In this document: positions 41,433 to 51,482 of the stretch, piece by piece | Layout: the number at the start of each line of letters is the position of its first letter | How positions within the stretch are numbered: the stretch's first letter is position 1 | Source of the DNA: an uncultured Prevotella sp. | GTDB lineage: Bacteria > Bacteroidota > Bacteroidia > Bacteroidales > Bacteroidaceae | Assembly (NCBI GenBank): GCA_947169685.1 | Contig: CAMVQS010000007.1 | Location: 1-58,987 of the forward strand | Direction: 5' to 3' | Length of the DNA: 58,987 nt | Program-made: the position numbers and the translations under genes | Notes under the pieces: model-generated | The model's database searches: none | Seen by the model: the letters and a program-made list of their open reading frames with translations, nothing else | Told to the model about the DNA's origin: nothing

Positions 41433-44320
41433 AAACGTTTCTGGAATATGTAGCTGAAGATATGCTGGAGAAGTACGGCACCGACCTGTCGCACATGGCA
41501 GTGGTATTTCCCAACAAGCGTGCTTCGCTGTTCTTCAACGAGTGTCTGGCACGTCAGGCTGGCCGCCCCATATGGAGTCCTGCCTACCTGACCATCAGTG
41601 AGCTGTTCCGTCAGCATGCCGACCTTCAGGTTGCCGATTCCATCAAACTCATCTGCGACCTTCATAAGTGCTTCGTCAAGGAAACAGACATCAACGAGAC
41701 ACTCGACCATTTCTATGGCTGGGGACAGCTGCTACTTGCCGACTTCGATGACATCGACAAGAACATGGCTGACGCCGACAAGGTGTTTGCCAATCTGCAG
41801 AACCTGCATGAGCTGGACGATGTGTCCTACCTGACTGACGAGCAGAAGGCCATCATTCACAAATTCTTCAACAACTTCTCAAAAGAGCAGAACACGGAAC
41901 TGAAGCAACGGTTCCTGAAACTGTGGAGCCACTTCGGCAACATCTATCATGCTTACAACGACATGCTCAGCCAACAGGGGCTGGCCTACGAGGGTGCCCT
42001 TTACCGTCAGGTAGCAACCGATGAAACCGCCACTTTTAAACACGAGCAGTACTTCTTTGTGGGTTTCAACCTGCTACAGAAAGTTGAACAGCGTCTCTTC
42101 CGCCGCCTGCAGAAACAACAGAAAGCACGCTTCTACTGGGACTACGACCATTATTACATGTCAGGCAATGAGGCGGGCTACTACATCTCACAGTACCTGG
42201 ACAAGTTCCCCAACGAGCTGGACAACAAGAATGAAGAAATCTATGCCAACTTCTGCAAAGACAAGCAAATCACCTATGTCTCTGCTACTACTGAGAACAT
42301 TCAAGCACGCTATATAGCCCAATGGCTCCAGACGAACGGACGTATTGAGGCTGGTAAACGTACCGCTGTGGTATTGTGCAATGAAGCCATGCTACCCATG
42401 GCCATCCACTGTCTGCCCGATGAAGTCCAGAAGGTAAACATCACCACAGGATACCCCCTGGCACAGGCACCCGTTTCTGCAATGCTTATGCAACTCTTTG
42501 CCTTGCAGACTGCCGGTTACGTGGAGAAGTCTGACCGTTTCCGCTTGCAATATATTAACAAGGTGTTGCGTCATCCTTATGCACAGTACATTTCCGAACA
42601 TCATCAGGACCTGTACAAAATGTTGAACAAGGGACACGTCTATTATCCTTCACGAGAACAGCTGGCCCTCGACGATGCACTCACCCTGCTCTTTGGTCGG
42701 CTGGAAGGCGACAGACCGATGCAGATATGTCACTGGATGATGGAGGTGTTGCAACTGATTGCCAGAAACAGCCAGCAAACTGATGCCGATGCTGACCCGC
42801 TCCATGCAGAGTCTGTTTTCCGCGCTTATACGCTCATCAACCGCCTCTGTGGACTCATGGAAAGCGGTGACCTGGTCATTGACATCACCACCCTGCATCG
42901 ACTCTTGGGACAGCTCATCCAGGCCACCTCGGTACCCTTCCATGGAGAACCTGCAGAAGGCATGCAGATGATGGGTGTATTGGAGACGCGTAACCTCGAC
43001 TTCGAGCACGTCCTGGTACTCTCCTGCAACGAGGGAAACATGCCCCGTGGCATCAGCGACACTTCGTTTATTCCTTACAGCATCCGCAAAGCCTTCGACC
43101 TAACCACCATTGACCACAAGGTTGCCATCTATTCCTACTACTTCCACCGCCTGCTGCAACGAGCCAGCGACGTGACACTCGTCTATAACAATGCTACCGA
43201 AGACGGCAAGACGGGTGAAATGAGCCGTTTCATGCTCCAGTTGTTGGTAGAAAGTAACCATTCCATCGGGCAACTGGCACTGAAGACAGGACGAAAGACT
43301 GTAGAACGAAAGCGTGCTGCCGTTACAAAAACACCCAAAGTCATCGACATCCTGCGGCAACGTTTCGACTTGAACTGCGTCAATGAAGAACAACGCAAGA
43401 AACCTCTGCTCACCCCCTCGGCCATCAACCGTTACCTGCGCTGTCCGCTACGTTTCTATTACCACTATGTGGCAGGACTCAGCGAGCTGGAGGAGAACGA
43501 TGAAGACACCATCGACGGCCGCATCTTCGGCAACATCTTTCACGAGGCAGCCCATCGTATCTATGAGCAGTTGGGCTATTTCGTGACAAGTCAACCCATC
43601 GAGGCTTTGCTGAAGAACAAGACCGAGATAGAACGTGCCGTTGACAATGCCATCAAGAAAGAGCTGTTCAAATTAAGAAAAGAAGACAAAATGCCCGATT
43701 TGAACGGACTTCAGATTATCAATCGCGAGGTGATTATCAGGTACCTGCGCCAACTGCTCACCATCGACAAACAGTTGGCAACCTTCAACATCCTGGGACT
43801 TGAGAGTCCCGTCATGCATGGCTGGACCGTAGAGCCTATAGGTAGTGAGCCGTTCACCACTACTATTGGCGGTACCATCGACCGCCTTGACTGCATCACC
43901 GATGAAACGGGAGAAGAACGCATCCGTGTGGTTGATTACAAGACCGGAGGCGGCAAGCCTGAAGGCATTTCCTGCGTGGCAGACATCTTTGACAACGCGA
44001 AGATAGAGAAGCACAGCGACTATTATCTGCAGACATTCCTCTACGGACTGATTGTCAGCAGCGACGTACAGTACAACAGCACACAGGCCAAGGTCATCCC
44101 TGCCCTCTTCTTCGTACAGCGTTCCAGTCAGGAGGACTATGACCCTACGCTGAAGTTCGGCAAGCATAACATTGATGATGTCAAGGAGTGGAAACAGGAA
44201 TTTGTTGAACAACTCAAGAACGTCATCAACGAGATGTTCAGTCCCACGATTCCCTTCACGCCTACGGAAACAACCAGCCGTTGCACCCACTGCCCATTTG
44301 CAGCATTATGCAACAGTTAA
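41429..44320 (+). CDS. AddB-like PD-(D/E)XK nuclease subunit
   Basis: 963 residues, overlapping the helicase gene by 4 nt (ATGA), so translation is coupled. The N-terminal two thirds resembles an inactivated helicase (no clear Walker A; VVFPNKRASLFFNE takes its place). The C-terminal nuclease has CPLRFYYHYVAGL, DYKTGGGKPEG and the terminal CTHCPFAALC; the single Cys in the first and three in the last are the pattern of the AddB iron-sulfur cluster. It should be the second subunit of the AddAB-type complex. Its stop codon shares TTAA with that of the convergent MFS gene. Confidence 0.88.
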   Translation: MKTFLEYVAEDMLEKYGTDLSHMAVVFPNKRASLFFNECLARQAGRPIWSPAYLTISELFRQHADLQVADSIKLICDLHKCFVKETDINETLDHFYGWGQLLLADFDDIDKNMADADKVFANLQNLHELDDVSYLTDEQKAIIHKFFNNFSKEQNTELKQRFLKLWSHFGNIYHAYNDMLSQQGLAYEGALYRQVATDETATFKHEQYFFVGFNLLQKVEQRLFRRLQKQQKARFYWDYDHYYMSGNEAGYYISQYLDKFPNELDNKNEEIYANFCKDKQITYVSATTENIQARYIAQWLQTNGRIEAGKRTAVVLCNEAMLPMAIHCLPDEVQKVNITTGYPLAQAPVSAMLMQLFALQTAGYVEKSDRFRLQYINKVLRHPYAQYISEHHQDLYKMLNKGHVYYPSREQLALDDALTLLFGRLEGDRPMQICHWMMEVLQLIARNSQQTDADADPLHAESVFRAYTLINRLCGLMESGDLVIDITTLHRLLGQLIQATSVPFHGEPAEGMQMMGVLETRNLDFEHVLVLSCNEGNMPRGISDTSFIPYSIRKAFDLTTIDHKVAIYSYYFHRLLQRASDVTLVYNNATEDGKTGEMSRFMLQLLVESNHSIGQLALKTGRKTVERKRAAVTKTPKVIDILRQRFDLNCVNEEQRKKPLLTPSAINRYLRCPLRFYYHYVAGLSELEENDEDTIDGRIFGNIFHEAAHRIYEQLGYFVTSQPIEALLKNKTEIERAVDNAIKKELFKLRKEDKMPDLNGLQIINREVIIRYLRQLLTIDKQLATFNILGLESPVMHGWTVEPIGSEPFTTTIGGTIDRLDCITDETGEERIRVVDYKTGGGKPEGISCVADIFDNAKIEKHSDYYLQTFLYGLIVSSDVQYNSTQAKVIPALFFVQRSSQEDYDPTLKFGKHNIDDVKEWKQEFVEQLKNVINEMFSPTIPFTPTETTSRCTHCPFAALCNS

Positions 44321-45495
44321 CGGTTCTTATGCGTGATGTACCAGTGGTGAATGAAGAAATTGTAGAACAACAGGGCAACGGCAATAAGCGAGAATGATAT
44401 CACATAAAGAAGACTGGTCTGTTCGTACAGGAACGTGTAGCCAAGGAACAGTCCTAGAGCCAGTCCCGTTTCCCAGCAAAGCATGAACATGCTCTGCGAC
44501 GTGCCGCGCTGACAATGGCGGCTCAACTTAATAAAGAACAACAGAAAACGCGAACCGATAACACCAATGCCAAGTCCGATGAAAAGGGGAGAAATGTAAG
44601 AAAGCATCTCACCTGCCTGAATGTACATAATCAGTATGCCCGAACCCATTAGTATCAGTCCTGAGATAATCTCGCTCTTCAGTTCCGCCTCGGCAAAGAC
44701 AAAGCGCTGGGCAAGAATCGCCAGCAGGAAACCACCCATCATGATGGCGTAGTACCAATCGGTCAGCGCCGTACTCATCAGCAGGCCGACGACGGTCGTC
44801 ACCAGCAGCATATTTACATACAGCCACATGCCCTGAGGCAGGAAAAAGCGGTCCAGACTCAGCTTTTTCACATCGTCCTCAGGCGTACGGAACGGGAATT
44901 TCACCAGTTCAATCAGAATAACCGATACCACGCAACAGCCAATGGCAGTCAGCAACAGCACGTCAAAACCCACCAGTTTGTAAAGCGTGAGACCGGCAAT
45001 GGGACCCAACGCCAATGCAAAACGTGAGAACCAGGCAGCAGAATAGTTGGCTTCCGTTCGTTGGAACGACTCACTCGTGTCGATAATCAGCGTGCTCGAC
45101 AGCACCATCTGTGCCAAACCGAAGAAAGCACCGAATAGCAGACGCTGCACGAACAACAGTTCCTTACGACCTAAAATCTCTTGCGAGACGTTCAGATAGT
45201 ATAGGCCGCCCAGCAGCAACGCCATAATGATAATGGCCCACATGCACACCTGATTACGGCGATAATGCTGGACAAGATAAGAGCAGAATCCTCCCAGCAG
45301 ATAAATGCCCACACCAAACAGTCCCATACAAATACCCGTCTCTTGTGGGGTGAAATGCATCGTCTGCATCAGCCACAGCGGCATGACGGGAATGAGCATA
45401 TAGACGGACATAGTCAGTAGCATGTTTGCTATAGACATCTGCCAGAACTCTCTATGCCAAAGCTTGATATGAACGGGAGTGTTTTGCGTGTTCAT
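44317..45495 (-). CDS. MFS permease
   Basis: 392 residues from the ATG at 45495, 4 nt after the panB stop codon; the earlier ATG at 45531 would overlap panB by 32 nt. About 12 hydrophobic segments, with the MFS loop 2-3 region (LFGVGIYLLGGFCSYLVQHYRR). The substrate cannot be named; membership in a pantothenate operon may be chance. Ends in the TTAA shared with the AddB-like gene. It is the third gene of HAD-panB-MFS, read from the promoter before the HAD gene. Confidence 0.82.
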   Translation of the reverse strand: MNTQNTPVHIKLWHREFWQMSIANMLLTMSVYMLIPVMPLWLMQTMHFTPQETGICMGLFGVGIYLLGGFCSYLVQHYRRNQVCMWAIIIMALLLGGLYYLNVSQEILGRKELLFVQRLLFGAFFGLAQMVLSSTLIIDTSESFQRTEANYSAAWFSRFALALGPIAGLTLYKLVGFDVLLLTAIGCCVVSVILIELVKFPFRTPEDDVKKLSLDRFFLPQGMWLYVNMLLVTTVVGLLMSTALTDWYYAIMMGGFLLAILAQRFVFAEAELKSEIISGLILMGSGILIMYIQAGEMLSYISPLFIGLGIGVIGSRFLLFFIKLSRHCQRGTSQSMFMLCWETGLALGLFLGYTFLYEQTSLLYVISFSLIAVALLFYNFFIHHWYITHKNR

Positions 45496-45499
45496 GTGT

Positions 45500-46321
45500 T
45501 TAGTACGATTCTTGTTCGTTGGGGAAGTCACCAGACTTCACATCGGTCACATACTGTCCGATGGCATCCGTCATGATGGCATTCAGGTCAGCATAACGAC
45601 GTAGGAAGCGCGGGCTGAAGCCTTGGTTCATGCCCAGCATATCAGCCACCACGAGTACCTGTCCGTCAGTACCGTTGCCAGCTCCGATGCCAATGGTCGG
45701 AATACTGATTTCCTGCGTTACCTGAGCAGCTAGTTTCGCGGGCACTTTTTCCAATACAACGGAAAAACAGCCGATTTCAGCGAGAGCCTTGGCATCGCTA
45801 ATCAGCTTGGCAGCCTCTGCCTCGTCCTTAGCACGAACAGCGTATGTTCCGAATTTGTTGATGCTCTGTGGCGTCAGTCCAAGATGTCCCATGACAGGAA
45901 TACCTGCGTCGAGAATACGCTTAACAGTATCAATAATCTCCACGCCACCCTCCAACTTCAGGGCGTCGCAACCGCTCTCCTTCATAATGCGGATGGCATT
46001 CGATACGCCATCGTGCGAACCAATCTGATAACTGCCAAAAGGCATATCGCAGACCACCAGCGCACGCTGTACGGCACGAACTACCGAACGGGCGTGGTAA
46101 ATCATCTGTTCTACGGTAATGGGTAACGTTGTCTGATTGCCAGCCATCACGTTCGACGCAGAGTCGCCAATCAGGATGGCATCCACGCCAGCCTTATCGA
46201 CAATGCCTGCCGTAGTGTAGTCATACGATGTGAGCATAGAGATTTTCTCACCCTTCTGCTTCATTTCAATGAAACGCTGCGTCGTAACCTTACGCGCGTC
46301 ACTTACTAAATATCCTGCCAT
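45500..46321 (-). CDS. panB: 3-methyl-2-oxobutanoate hydroxymethyltransferase
   Basis: 273 residues, normal for PanB. It transfers a hydroxymethyl group from 5,10-methylene-THF to 2-oxoisovalerate, the first step to pantothenate and Co[21 protein letters not shown] (start of the barrel), [18 protein letters not shown] (metal and substrate loop), MPFGSYQIG, and [16 protein letters not shown] with the catalytic Glu are all present. It lies 5 nt after the HAD gene. panC and panD are not in the window. Confidence 0.95.
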   Translation of the reverse strand: MAGYLVSDARKVTTQRFIEMKQKGEKISMLTSYDYTTAGIVDKAGVDAILIGDSASNVMAGNQTTLPITVEQMIYHARSVVRAVQRALVVCDMPFGSYQIGSHDGVSNAIRIMKESGCDALKLEGGVEIIDTVKRILDAGIPVMGHLGLTPQSINKFGTYAVRAKDEAEAAKLISDAKALAEIGCFSVVLEKVPAKLAAQVTQEISIPTIGIGAGNGTDGQVLVVADMLGMNQGFSPRFLRRYADLNAIMTDAIGQYVTDVKSGDFPNEQESY

Positions 46322-46326
46322 ATTTT

Positions 46327-46956
46327 TTAAAGTTTAAAGTTCACGTAATTGGGAATGACCTCATCACACAGTGGTGCGATGGCATCCGCCTTGTTCGTTG
46401 TCGATAGTCCGATAACTGTCATGCCAGCAGCCCTACCCGACTTCAGTCCGTTGAAACTGTCTTCGAACACCACACACTCGGAAGGCTCTGCGCCAAACCG
46501 CTGTGCAGCCTTCAGATAGCAATCAGGATCGGGCTTGCTGCGTTCAAAGTCCTCCGCCGTCAATATGGCGTCAAACAACTCACAGAACTCCGGGCGCTGT
46601 CGATAGACGCTCTGCATCTTCGGAACGTTCGAGCTCGTCACCACAGCCGTCTTGATGCCTCTCTCACGCAGGTCGCGCACAAAATCCTCGAATCCATCGA
46701 CGTAGTCAAAGTGCATCTGCGCCTCAAACTCATCAAGCCGCCGGGTTATCAACGCTTGCTTCTTCGCCAGTCCGTCAGCGGTAAAATATCGGTCATAAAT
46801 CTGCGTCAGCGTCTGTCCCTTGATTTCATGCTCCAGCCCTGGATGTTCAGGGTGGAACTCGCGACATTGAGCCCCCCAGAATACGGTGTATTGGGGTTCC
46901 GTATCGAAGACCACGCCATCGAGGTCAAACAATGCTGCTTTTACTTTCTTTTCCAT
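46327..46956 (-). CDS. HAD-superfamily phosphatase (beta-phosphoglucomutase-like)
   Basis: 209 residues from the ATG at 46956; the open frame starts 13 codons earlier but that stretch overlaps the promoter. HAD motifs: [37 protein letters not shown] and [12 protein letters not shown]. The cap (about residues 15-85) is of the small alpha-helical type of beta-phosphoglucomutase and related phosphatases. Substrate unknown. Its ATG lies 9 nt after the -7 box, so the mRNA leader must be very short. Operon with panB and the MFS gene. Confidence 0.87.
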   Translation of the reverse strand: MEKKVKAALFDLDGVVFDTEPQYTVFWGAQCREFHPEHPGLEHEIKGQTLTQIYDRYFTADGLAKKQALITRRLDEFEAQMHFDYVDGFEDFVRDLRERGIKTAVVTSSNVPKMQSVYRQRPEFCELFDAILTAEDFERSKPDPDCYLKAAQRFGAEPSECVVFEDSFNGLKSGRAAGMTVIGLSTTNKADAIAPLCDEVIPNYVNFKL

Positions 46957-46964
46957 TCGGCCTG

Positions 46965-46996
46965 CAAAGGTACGAATAAGTGAGAAGAAAACCAAA
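46965..46996 (-). promoter_or_regulatory. Promoter of the HAD-panB-MFS operon
   Basis: TTTG (46996-46993), 20 nt, TACCTTTG (46972-46965) on the minus strand. Confidence 0.75.
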
Positions 46997-47022
46997 AGAA
47001 TTTTGAGTTTTCTCGAGCGAGA

Positions 47023-47051
47023 GTACCTTCGAGACGCAGTCTCAGAGGTAC
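47023..47051. repeat. Inverted repeat between trmN6-like and HAD genes
   Basis: GTACCT-TC-GAGAC, a 3-nt loop, GTCTC-AG-AGGTAC: a 13-bp hairpin with one G/T and one C/A mismatch. It is 32 nt past the TrmN6 gene stop but lacks a T-tract on either strand, so it is not a convincing terminator; a scattered palindromic repeat is possible. Confidence 0.5.
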
Positions 47052-47082
47052 GAATTTTTCTTCGACTTCCGTCAAGTTTATG

Positions 47083-47769
47083 TTAGAATTTTATATAAAA
47101 GTCCTGTAGGAGCTGGATAAACTGCGGGCTACCAATGACGAGTTCTGACTGGTCTGGAGGCGTAACGAGATGCTTTCGGAAAGCCAGCAGAAATCGGCGT
47201 GGAGGCTTGACAGGTGTCGTCCTGACCGCACAGACGCGGGAGAGCAAGAAGCCTGCAAGGGCTGCGGCAGACTCCATGCGTGAACGGCAGTCGAAAGGAA
47301 CAATGACGGACAGCTCACCATCGTCCGCAAGCAAGCGAAAAGACTGCTGCATCAAAGCCTCGTAGGTCAGCAACGTAGTATGACGGGCCAGGGTGCGCTG
47401 CTCATCGGGCGAAGGAAGGGACTGCACGAAAAACGGGGGATTGCTGACAATGGCATCGTAAGGTGCATCGCCGGAGAAGCTAAGGTAGTCTGTCTCATGC
47501 AGGGTTACCTGACTACTGAAGGGCGACTGAGCAACGTTCTGCCGAGCCTGACTGATGGCATCAGCATCAACATCGAGGGCTGATACTACGGCATTAGGGA
47601 AGCGCTGTGCCATCATCAGGGCAATGAGTCCTGTACCTGTCCCGACATCAAGAATGCGTTGTCCGCCATGAGCCCATGCTCCCAGCAAACAACCGTCGGT
47701 TCCTACCTTCATGGCACAATGTTCCTGACGTACGGTGAAGCGTTTAAAAGCAAAATAATCGTTACTCAT
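47083..47769 (-). CDS. tRNA1(Val) (adenine-N6)-methyltransferase-like
   Basis: 228 residues from the ATG at 47769 (MSNDYFAFKRFTV); the longer frame adds 12 residues that overlap the -7 box. The SAM-binding motif LDVGTGTGLIALMMAQR and the catalytic NPPF tetrapeptide (IVSNPPFFV) place it in the TrmN6 (YfiC) family, which methylates A37 of tRNA-Val in E. coli. Cys-rich or TPR extras are absent. Promoter -7 box TATCTTTG lies 16 nt upstream (47792-47785), divergent from lon. Confidence 0.85.
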   Translation of the reverse strand: MSNDYFAFKRFTVRQEHCAMKVGTDGCLLGAWAHGGQRILDVGTGTGLIALMMAQRFPNAVVSALDVDADAISQARQNVAQSPFSSQVTLHETDYLSFSGDAPYDAIVSNPPFFVQSLPSPDEQRTLARHTTLLTYEALMQQSFRLLADDGELSVIVPFDCRSRMESAAALAGFLLSRVCAVRTTPVKPPRRFLLAFRKHLVTPPDQSELVIGSPQFIQLLQDFYIKF

Positions 47770-47784
47770 ATTATAAAAACTATG

Positions 47785-47792
47785 CAAAGATA
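47785..47792 (-). promoter_or_regulatory. Promoter -7 box for the TrmN6-like gene
   Basis: TATCTTTG on the minus strand, 16 nt before the ATG at 47769. Confidence 0.5.
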
Positions 47793-47836
47793 GAAAATAA
47801 TTCATAATTCATCATCAAAAATTCATATTTTATTAC

Positions 47837-47844
47837 TAATTTTG
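47837..47844 (+). promoter_or_regulatory. Promoter -7 box for lon
   Basis: TAATTTTG, 29 nt before the lon ATG. It probably serves all four genes up to the DEAD helicase. Confidence 0.55.
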
Positions 47845-47873
47845 CACCCTAATTACATTAAAGTACAAGAAAA

Positions 47874-50339
47874 ATGAGTCAGATGCAAAATAACAGAGCC
47901 TTTTCCATGATTGCTGACGTGGAGGGCGATTACTTGGATTTAAGCCGTATTGACATACCCGATGAATTGCCGATACTGACCGTCAGGAACCTGGTATTGT
48001 TTCCCGGGGTCGTATCACCGATTCTGATTGGTCGTGAAGCCAGCATGACGCTGGTTCAGCACGCAGAGAAGAACAACGGGATGATTGCTATTGTATGTCA
48101 ACACGACCCTGAAATTGAACATCCCTTACAGGAAGACCTGTACGAATACGGCGTTACGGCACGTATCATGAAGCTGTTGACGCTGCCCAACGGCAATATC
48201 ACGACCATTATCCAGGCTATGGGTCGCATTCATCTGGATAAGATTACACGTGAGCGTCCTTACCTGATGGGAAAGGTGACGGCTATTCCTGAACAGGAGC
48301 CGGAGAAGCGTGACCGCGAGTTCAAGACAGCCATGAAGGACCTGCGTCAGATGACGCAGGAGTATATCCGTCTGAACGACGAGCTGCCCGAGGAGGCAAA
48401 CTTTGCCGTGAACAACGTGACTAATGACATCATGGCGCTGAACTTCATCTGTTCGAACATGCCGTTCAGCGTGAAGGAGAAGATGGAGCTGCTCATGATG
48501 GACAGCATCAAGGAACGAATGTTCAACACGATGCGCATCCTGAATCGTGAGATTAAGTTGGAGAACCTGAAACAGGAGATACGCAACAAGACACGCGACG
48601 ACCTCGACGAGCAGCAGCGCAACTACTTCCTGCAACAGCAGATACGCAACATCCAGGCAGAGATGGGCAATGGCGAGGGTTCGCCCGAGAAGCGCAACCT
48701 CATGGAAAAGGCTATGGACAAGAAATGGCCTGAGGAGATTGAACGCGTCTTCTACAAAGAGGTGGAGAAGCTCGACCAACTGAACCCTCAAAGCCCAGAC
48801 TGGAACGTACAGCTGACGTACCTGCAGACGCTCATCAGCCTGCCTTGGGGCGAGCTGACGGTGGATGACCTCGACCTGAACCGTGCACAGAAGGTGCTGG
48901 ACAAGGACCACTACGGCATGGAGAAGGTCAAGGAACGTATTCTGGAGTACATGGCCGTGCTGCAACTGCGTGGCGACCTGAAGAGCCCCATCCTCTGTCT
49001 CTACGGTCCTCCGGGCGTGGGTAAGACCTCGCTGGGAAAATCAATCGCAGAGGCTATGGGCCGTAAGTACGTTCGCGTGTCGCTGGGTGGTCTGCACGAC
49101 GAGGCAGAGATTCGCGGACACCGTCGCACCTACATCGGTGCCATGCCCGGACGTATCATCAAGAACATCCAGAAGGCAGGCTCCAGCAACCCTGTGTTCA
49201 TTCTCGACGAGATTGACAAGGTGACGCAGATGACCCATAACGGTGACCCTGCATCGGCCTTGCTCGAAGTGCTTGACCCTGAGCAGAACAACGCCTTCCA
49301 CGATAACTATCTCGACTTGGACTACGACCTGTCGAAGGTGCTGTTCATTGCAACGGCCAATGACCTGAACACCATTCCGCGCCCCCTACTCGACCGTATG
49401 GAGATTATTGAGGTGAGCGGCTACATCACCGAGGAGAAGATTGAGATTGCCAAGCGTCACCTCATTCCGAAGGAGAAGGAGAACAACGGACTGAAGGCCG
49501 AGAAGAAGCTGAACTTCAACAAAGCTGCCATCGAGAAGATTATCGAGCAATACACCCGTGAGAGCGGTGTCCGTCAGCTGGAGAAGCAGATTAACAAGAG
49601 CTTCCGTAAGCTGGCTCTGCGCAAGGCCAAGGACGGAGAGCTGCCCTATCTGAAGGTGACGCCCAACGAGATTGAAGACCTGCTGGGCAAGCCGCCCTTC
49701 TACCGCGATATCTATCAGGGCAACGACTATGCCGGTGTGGTGACTGGTCTGGCCTGGACCAGTGTAGGCGGTGAGATTCTGTTTATCGAGACCTCGCTGT
49801 CGAAGGGCAAGGGTGCCAAGCTCACGCTGACAGGTAACCTGGGCGACGTGATGAAGGAGAGTGCCGTGCTGGCACTGGAATACGTGAAGGCCCATGCCGA
49901 CGTGCTGGGCATTGACTACCGCATCTTCGACAACTGGAACATCCACATCCACGTGCCTGAGGGTGCTACGCCTAAGGACGGTCCCTCGGCCGGTATCACC
50001 ATCGCCACCTCGATTGCCTCTGCCCTTACCCAGCGCAAGGTTCGTAAGAACGTGGCTATGACGGGTGAGATTACGCTGCGTGGCAAGGTGCTGCCCGTGG
50101 GTGGTATCAAGGAGAAGATCCTGGCTGCCAAGCGTGCAGGCATTACCGACATCATGCTCTGTCAGGAGAACCGTAAGGACATTGAGGAGATTCCCGACGT
50201 CTATCTGAAGGGCGTCAAGTTCCACTATGTGGAGAACGTCCAGGATGTGTGGGACTTCGCGTTGACAGACGAGATTGTAGAGAAACCGCTGGACTTTACC
50301 ATCAAGGAAGAGGACGAGAAAGGAAACAGTAAGGAATGA
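47874..50339 (+). CDS. lon: ATP-dependent protease La
   Basis: 821 residues, typical of Lon. It degrades misfolded and regulatory proteins in the cytoplasm. The N-terminal substrate domain starts at [19 protein letters not shown]; the AAA+ module carries Walker [10 protein letters not shown] and Walker [10 protein letters not shown]; the protease domain carries the Ser of [12 protein letters not shown] and the Lys of [14 protein letters not shown]. It begins the operon lon-tgt-lptF/G-DEAD; its TGA overlaps the tgt ATG (ATGA). The longer N-terminus is normal for Bacteroidota Lon. Confidence 0.96.
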   Translation: MSQMQNNRAFSMIADVEGDYLDLSRIDIPDELPILTVRNLVLFPGVVSPILIGREASMTLVQHAEKNNGMIAIVCQHDPEIEHPLQEDLYEYGVTARIMKLLTLPNGNITTIIQAMGRIHLDKITRERPYLMGKVTAIPEQEPEKRDREFKTAMKDLRQMTQEYIRLNDELPEEANFAVNNVTNDIMALNFICSNMPFSVKEKMELLMMDSIKERMFNTMRILNREIKLENLKQEIRNKTRDDLDEQQRNYFLQQQIRNIQAEMGNGEGSPEKRNLMEKAMDKKWPEEIERVFYKEVEKLDQLNPQSPDWNVQLTYLQTLISLPWGELTVDDLDLNRAQKVLDKDHYGMEKVKERILEYMAVLQLRGDLKSPILCLYGPPGVGKTSLGKSIAEAMGRKYVRVSLGGLHDEAEIRGHRRTYIGAMPGRIIKNIQKAGSSNPVFILDEIDKVTQMTHNGDPASALLEVLDPEQNNAFHDNYLDLDYDLSKVLFIATANDLNTIPRPLLDRMEIIEVSGYITEEKIEIAKRHLIPKEKENNGLKAEKKLNFNKAAIEKIIEQYTRESGVRQLEKQINKSFRKLALRKAKDGELPYLKVTPNEIEDLLGKPPFYRDIYQGNDYAGVVTGLAWTSVGGEILFIETSLSKGKGAKLTLTGNLGDVMKESAVLALEYVKAHADVLGIDYRIFDNWNIHIHVPEGATPKDGPSAGITIATSIASALTQRKVRKNVAMTGEITLRGKVLPVGGIKEKILAAKRAGITDIMLCQENRKDIEEIPDVYLKGVKFHYVENVQDVWDFALTDEIVEKPLDFTIKEEDEKGNSKE

Positions 50340-51478
50340 CATTCGAGCTGCAACATACCGACCCCTATAGCGACGCACGCACAGGCTTGATAACAACCGA
50401 CCACGGCCAGATCAAGACACCCATCTTCATGCCCGTTGGCACGGTGGGCAGCGTGAAGGGCGTACACTTCTCGGAGCTGCGCCAGCAGGTGCAGGCACAG
50501 ATTATCCTGGGCAACACGTATCATCTCTACCTGCGCCCGGGACTGGAGGTACTGCGCAAGGCAGGCGGTCTGCACAAGTTCAACACGTGGGACCGTCCCA
50601 TCCTGACCGACTCAGGCGGTTTTCAGGTGTTCTCGCTGACTGGAATCCGCAAGTTGCGTGAGGAGGGTTGCGAGTTTCGCAGTCACATTGACGGTTCGAA
50701 GCACATCTTCACCCCCGAGAACGTGATGGACACGGAGCGCATCATCGGAGCCGATATCATGATGGCGTTCGACGAGTGTCCTCCAGGCCAGAGCGACTAC
50801 CAGTATGCCAAGAAGTCACTCGGTCTGACCCAGCGCTGGCTCGACCGTTGTGTCAAACGCTTCAACGAGACAGAACCGCTCTATGGCTACAACCAGACGT
50901 TGTTCCCCATCGTGCAGGGCTGTACCTACAAAGACCTGCGCCAGGAGGCTGCCAAGCATGTGGTAGATACGCTCGGCAAGCTGAACGACGGTGGTGGTGT
51001 CTCTATCGGCGGACTGGCTGTGGGCGAACCTACGGAGGTTATGTACGACATGATTGAGGTGGTGAACGCTATCCTGCCCAAGGACCGTCCGCGCTACCTG
51101 ATGGGCGTGGGCACACCACAGAACATCCTCGAGGCCATCGAACGCGGCGTTGATATGTTCGACTGCGTGATGCCTACCCGTAACGGACGCAATGCCATGC
51201 TCTTTACCTACAACGGCACGATGAACATGCGCAACAAGAAATGGGAGACAGACTTCTCACCCATCGACCTTGACGGCTGCGAGGTTGACCGCATACACTC
51301 GAAGGCATACCTGCACCACTTGTTCAAGGCACAGGAGTTACTGGCCATGCAGATAGCCAGCATCCACAACCTGGCTTTCTATCTGCGACTGGTGGGCGAT
51401 GCCCGTCAGCACATTGAGCAAGGTGACTTCACACAGTGGAAGCGAAGTGTTATAAACGATTTAGGAAAGAGAATATAA
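50336..51478 (+). CDS. tgt: Queuine tRNA-ribosyltransferase
   Basis: 380 residues. It exchanges G34 of tRNAs with GUN anticodons for the queuosine precursor. DSGGFQVFSL (substrate Asp), GGLAVGEP, and FDCVMPTRNGRNAMLFT (nucleophile Asp) are clear. The zinc-site ligands of E. coli Tgt (CxCxxC) are not present: the region reads LDGCEVDRIHSKAYLHHL with a single Cys, while the later His (ASIHNLAFYL) is kept; I recall similar loss in other Bacteroidota Tgt. Coupled to lon by a 4-nt overlap and followed after 4 nt by the LptF/G gene. Confidence 0.94.
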   Translation: MTFELQHTDPYSDARTGLITTDHGQIKTPIFMPVGTVGSVKGVHFSELRQQVQAQIILGNTYHLYLRPGLEVLRKAGGLHKFNTWDRPILTDSGGFQVFSLTGIRKLREEGCEFRSHIDGSKHIFTPENVMDTERIIGADIMMAFDECPPGQSDYQYAKKSLGLTQRWLDRCVKRFNETEPLYGYNQTLFPIVQGCTYKDLRQEAAKHVVDTLGKLNDGGGVSIGGLAVGEPTEVMYDMIEVVNAILPKDRPRYLMGVGTPQNILEAIERGVDMFDCVMPTRNGRNAMLFTYNGTMNMRNKKWETDFSPIDLDGCEVDRIHSKAYLHHLFKAQELLAMQIASIHNLAFYLRLVGDARQHIEQGDFTQWKRSVINDLGKRI

Positions 51479-51482
51479 ACTA

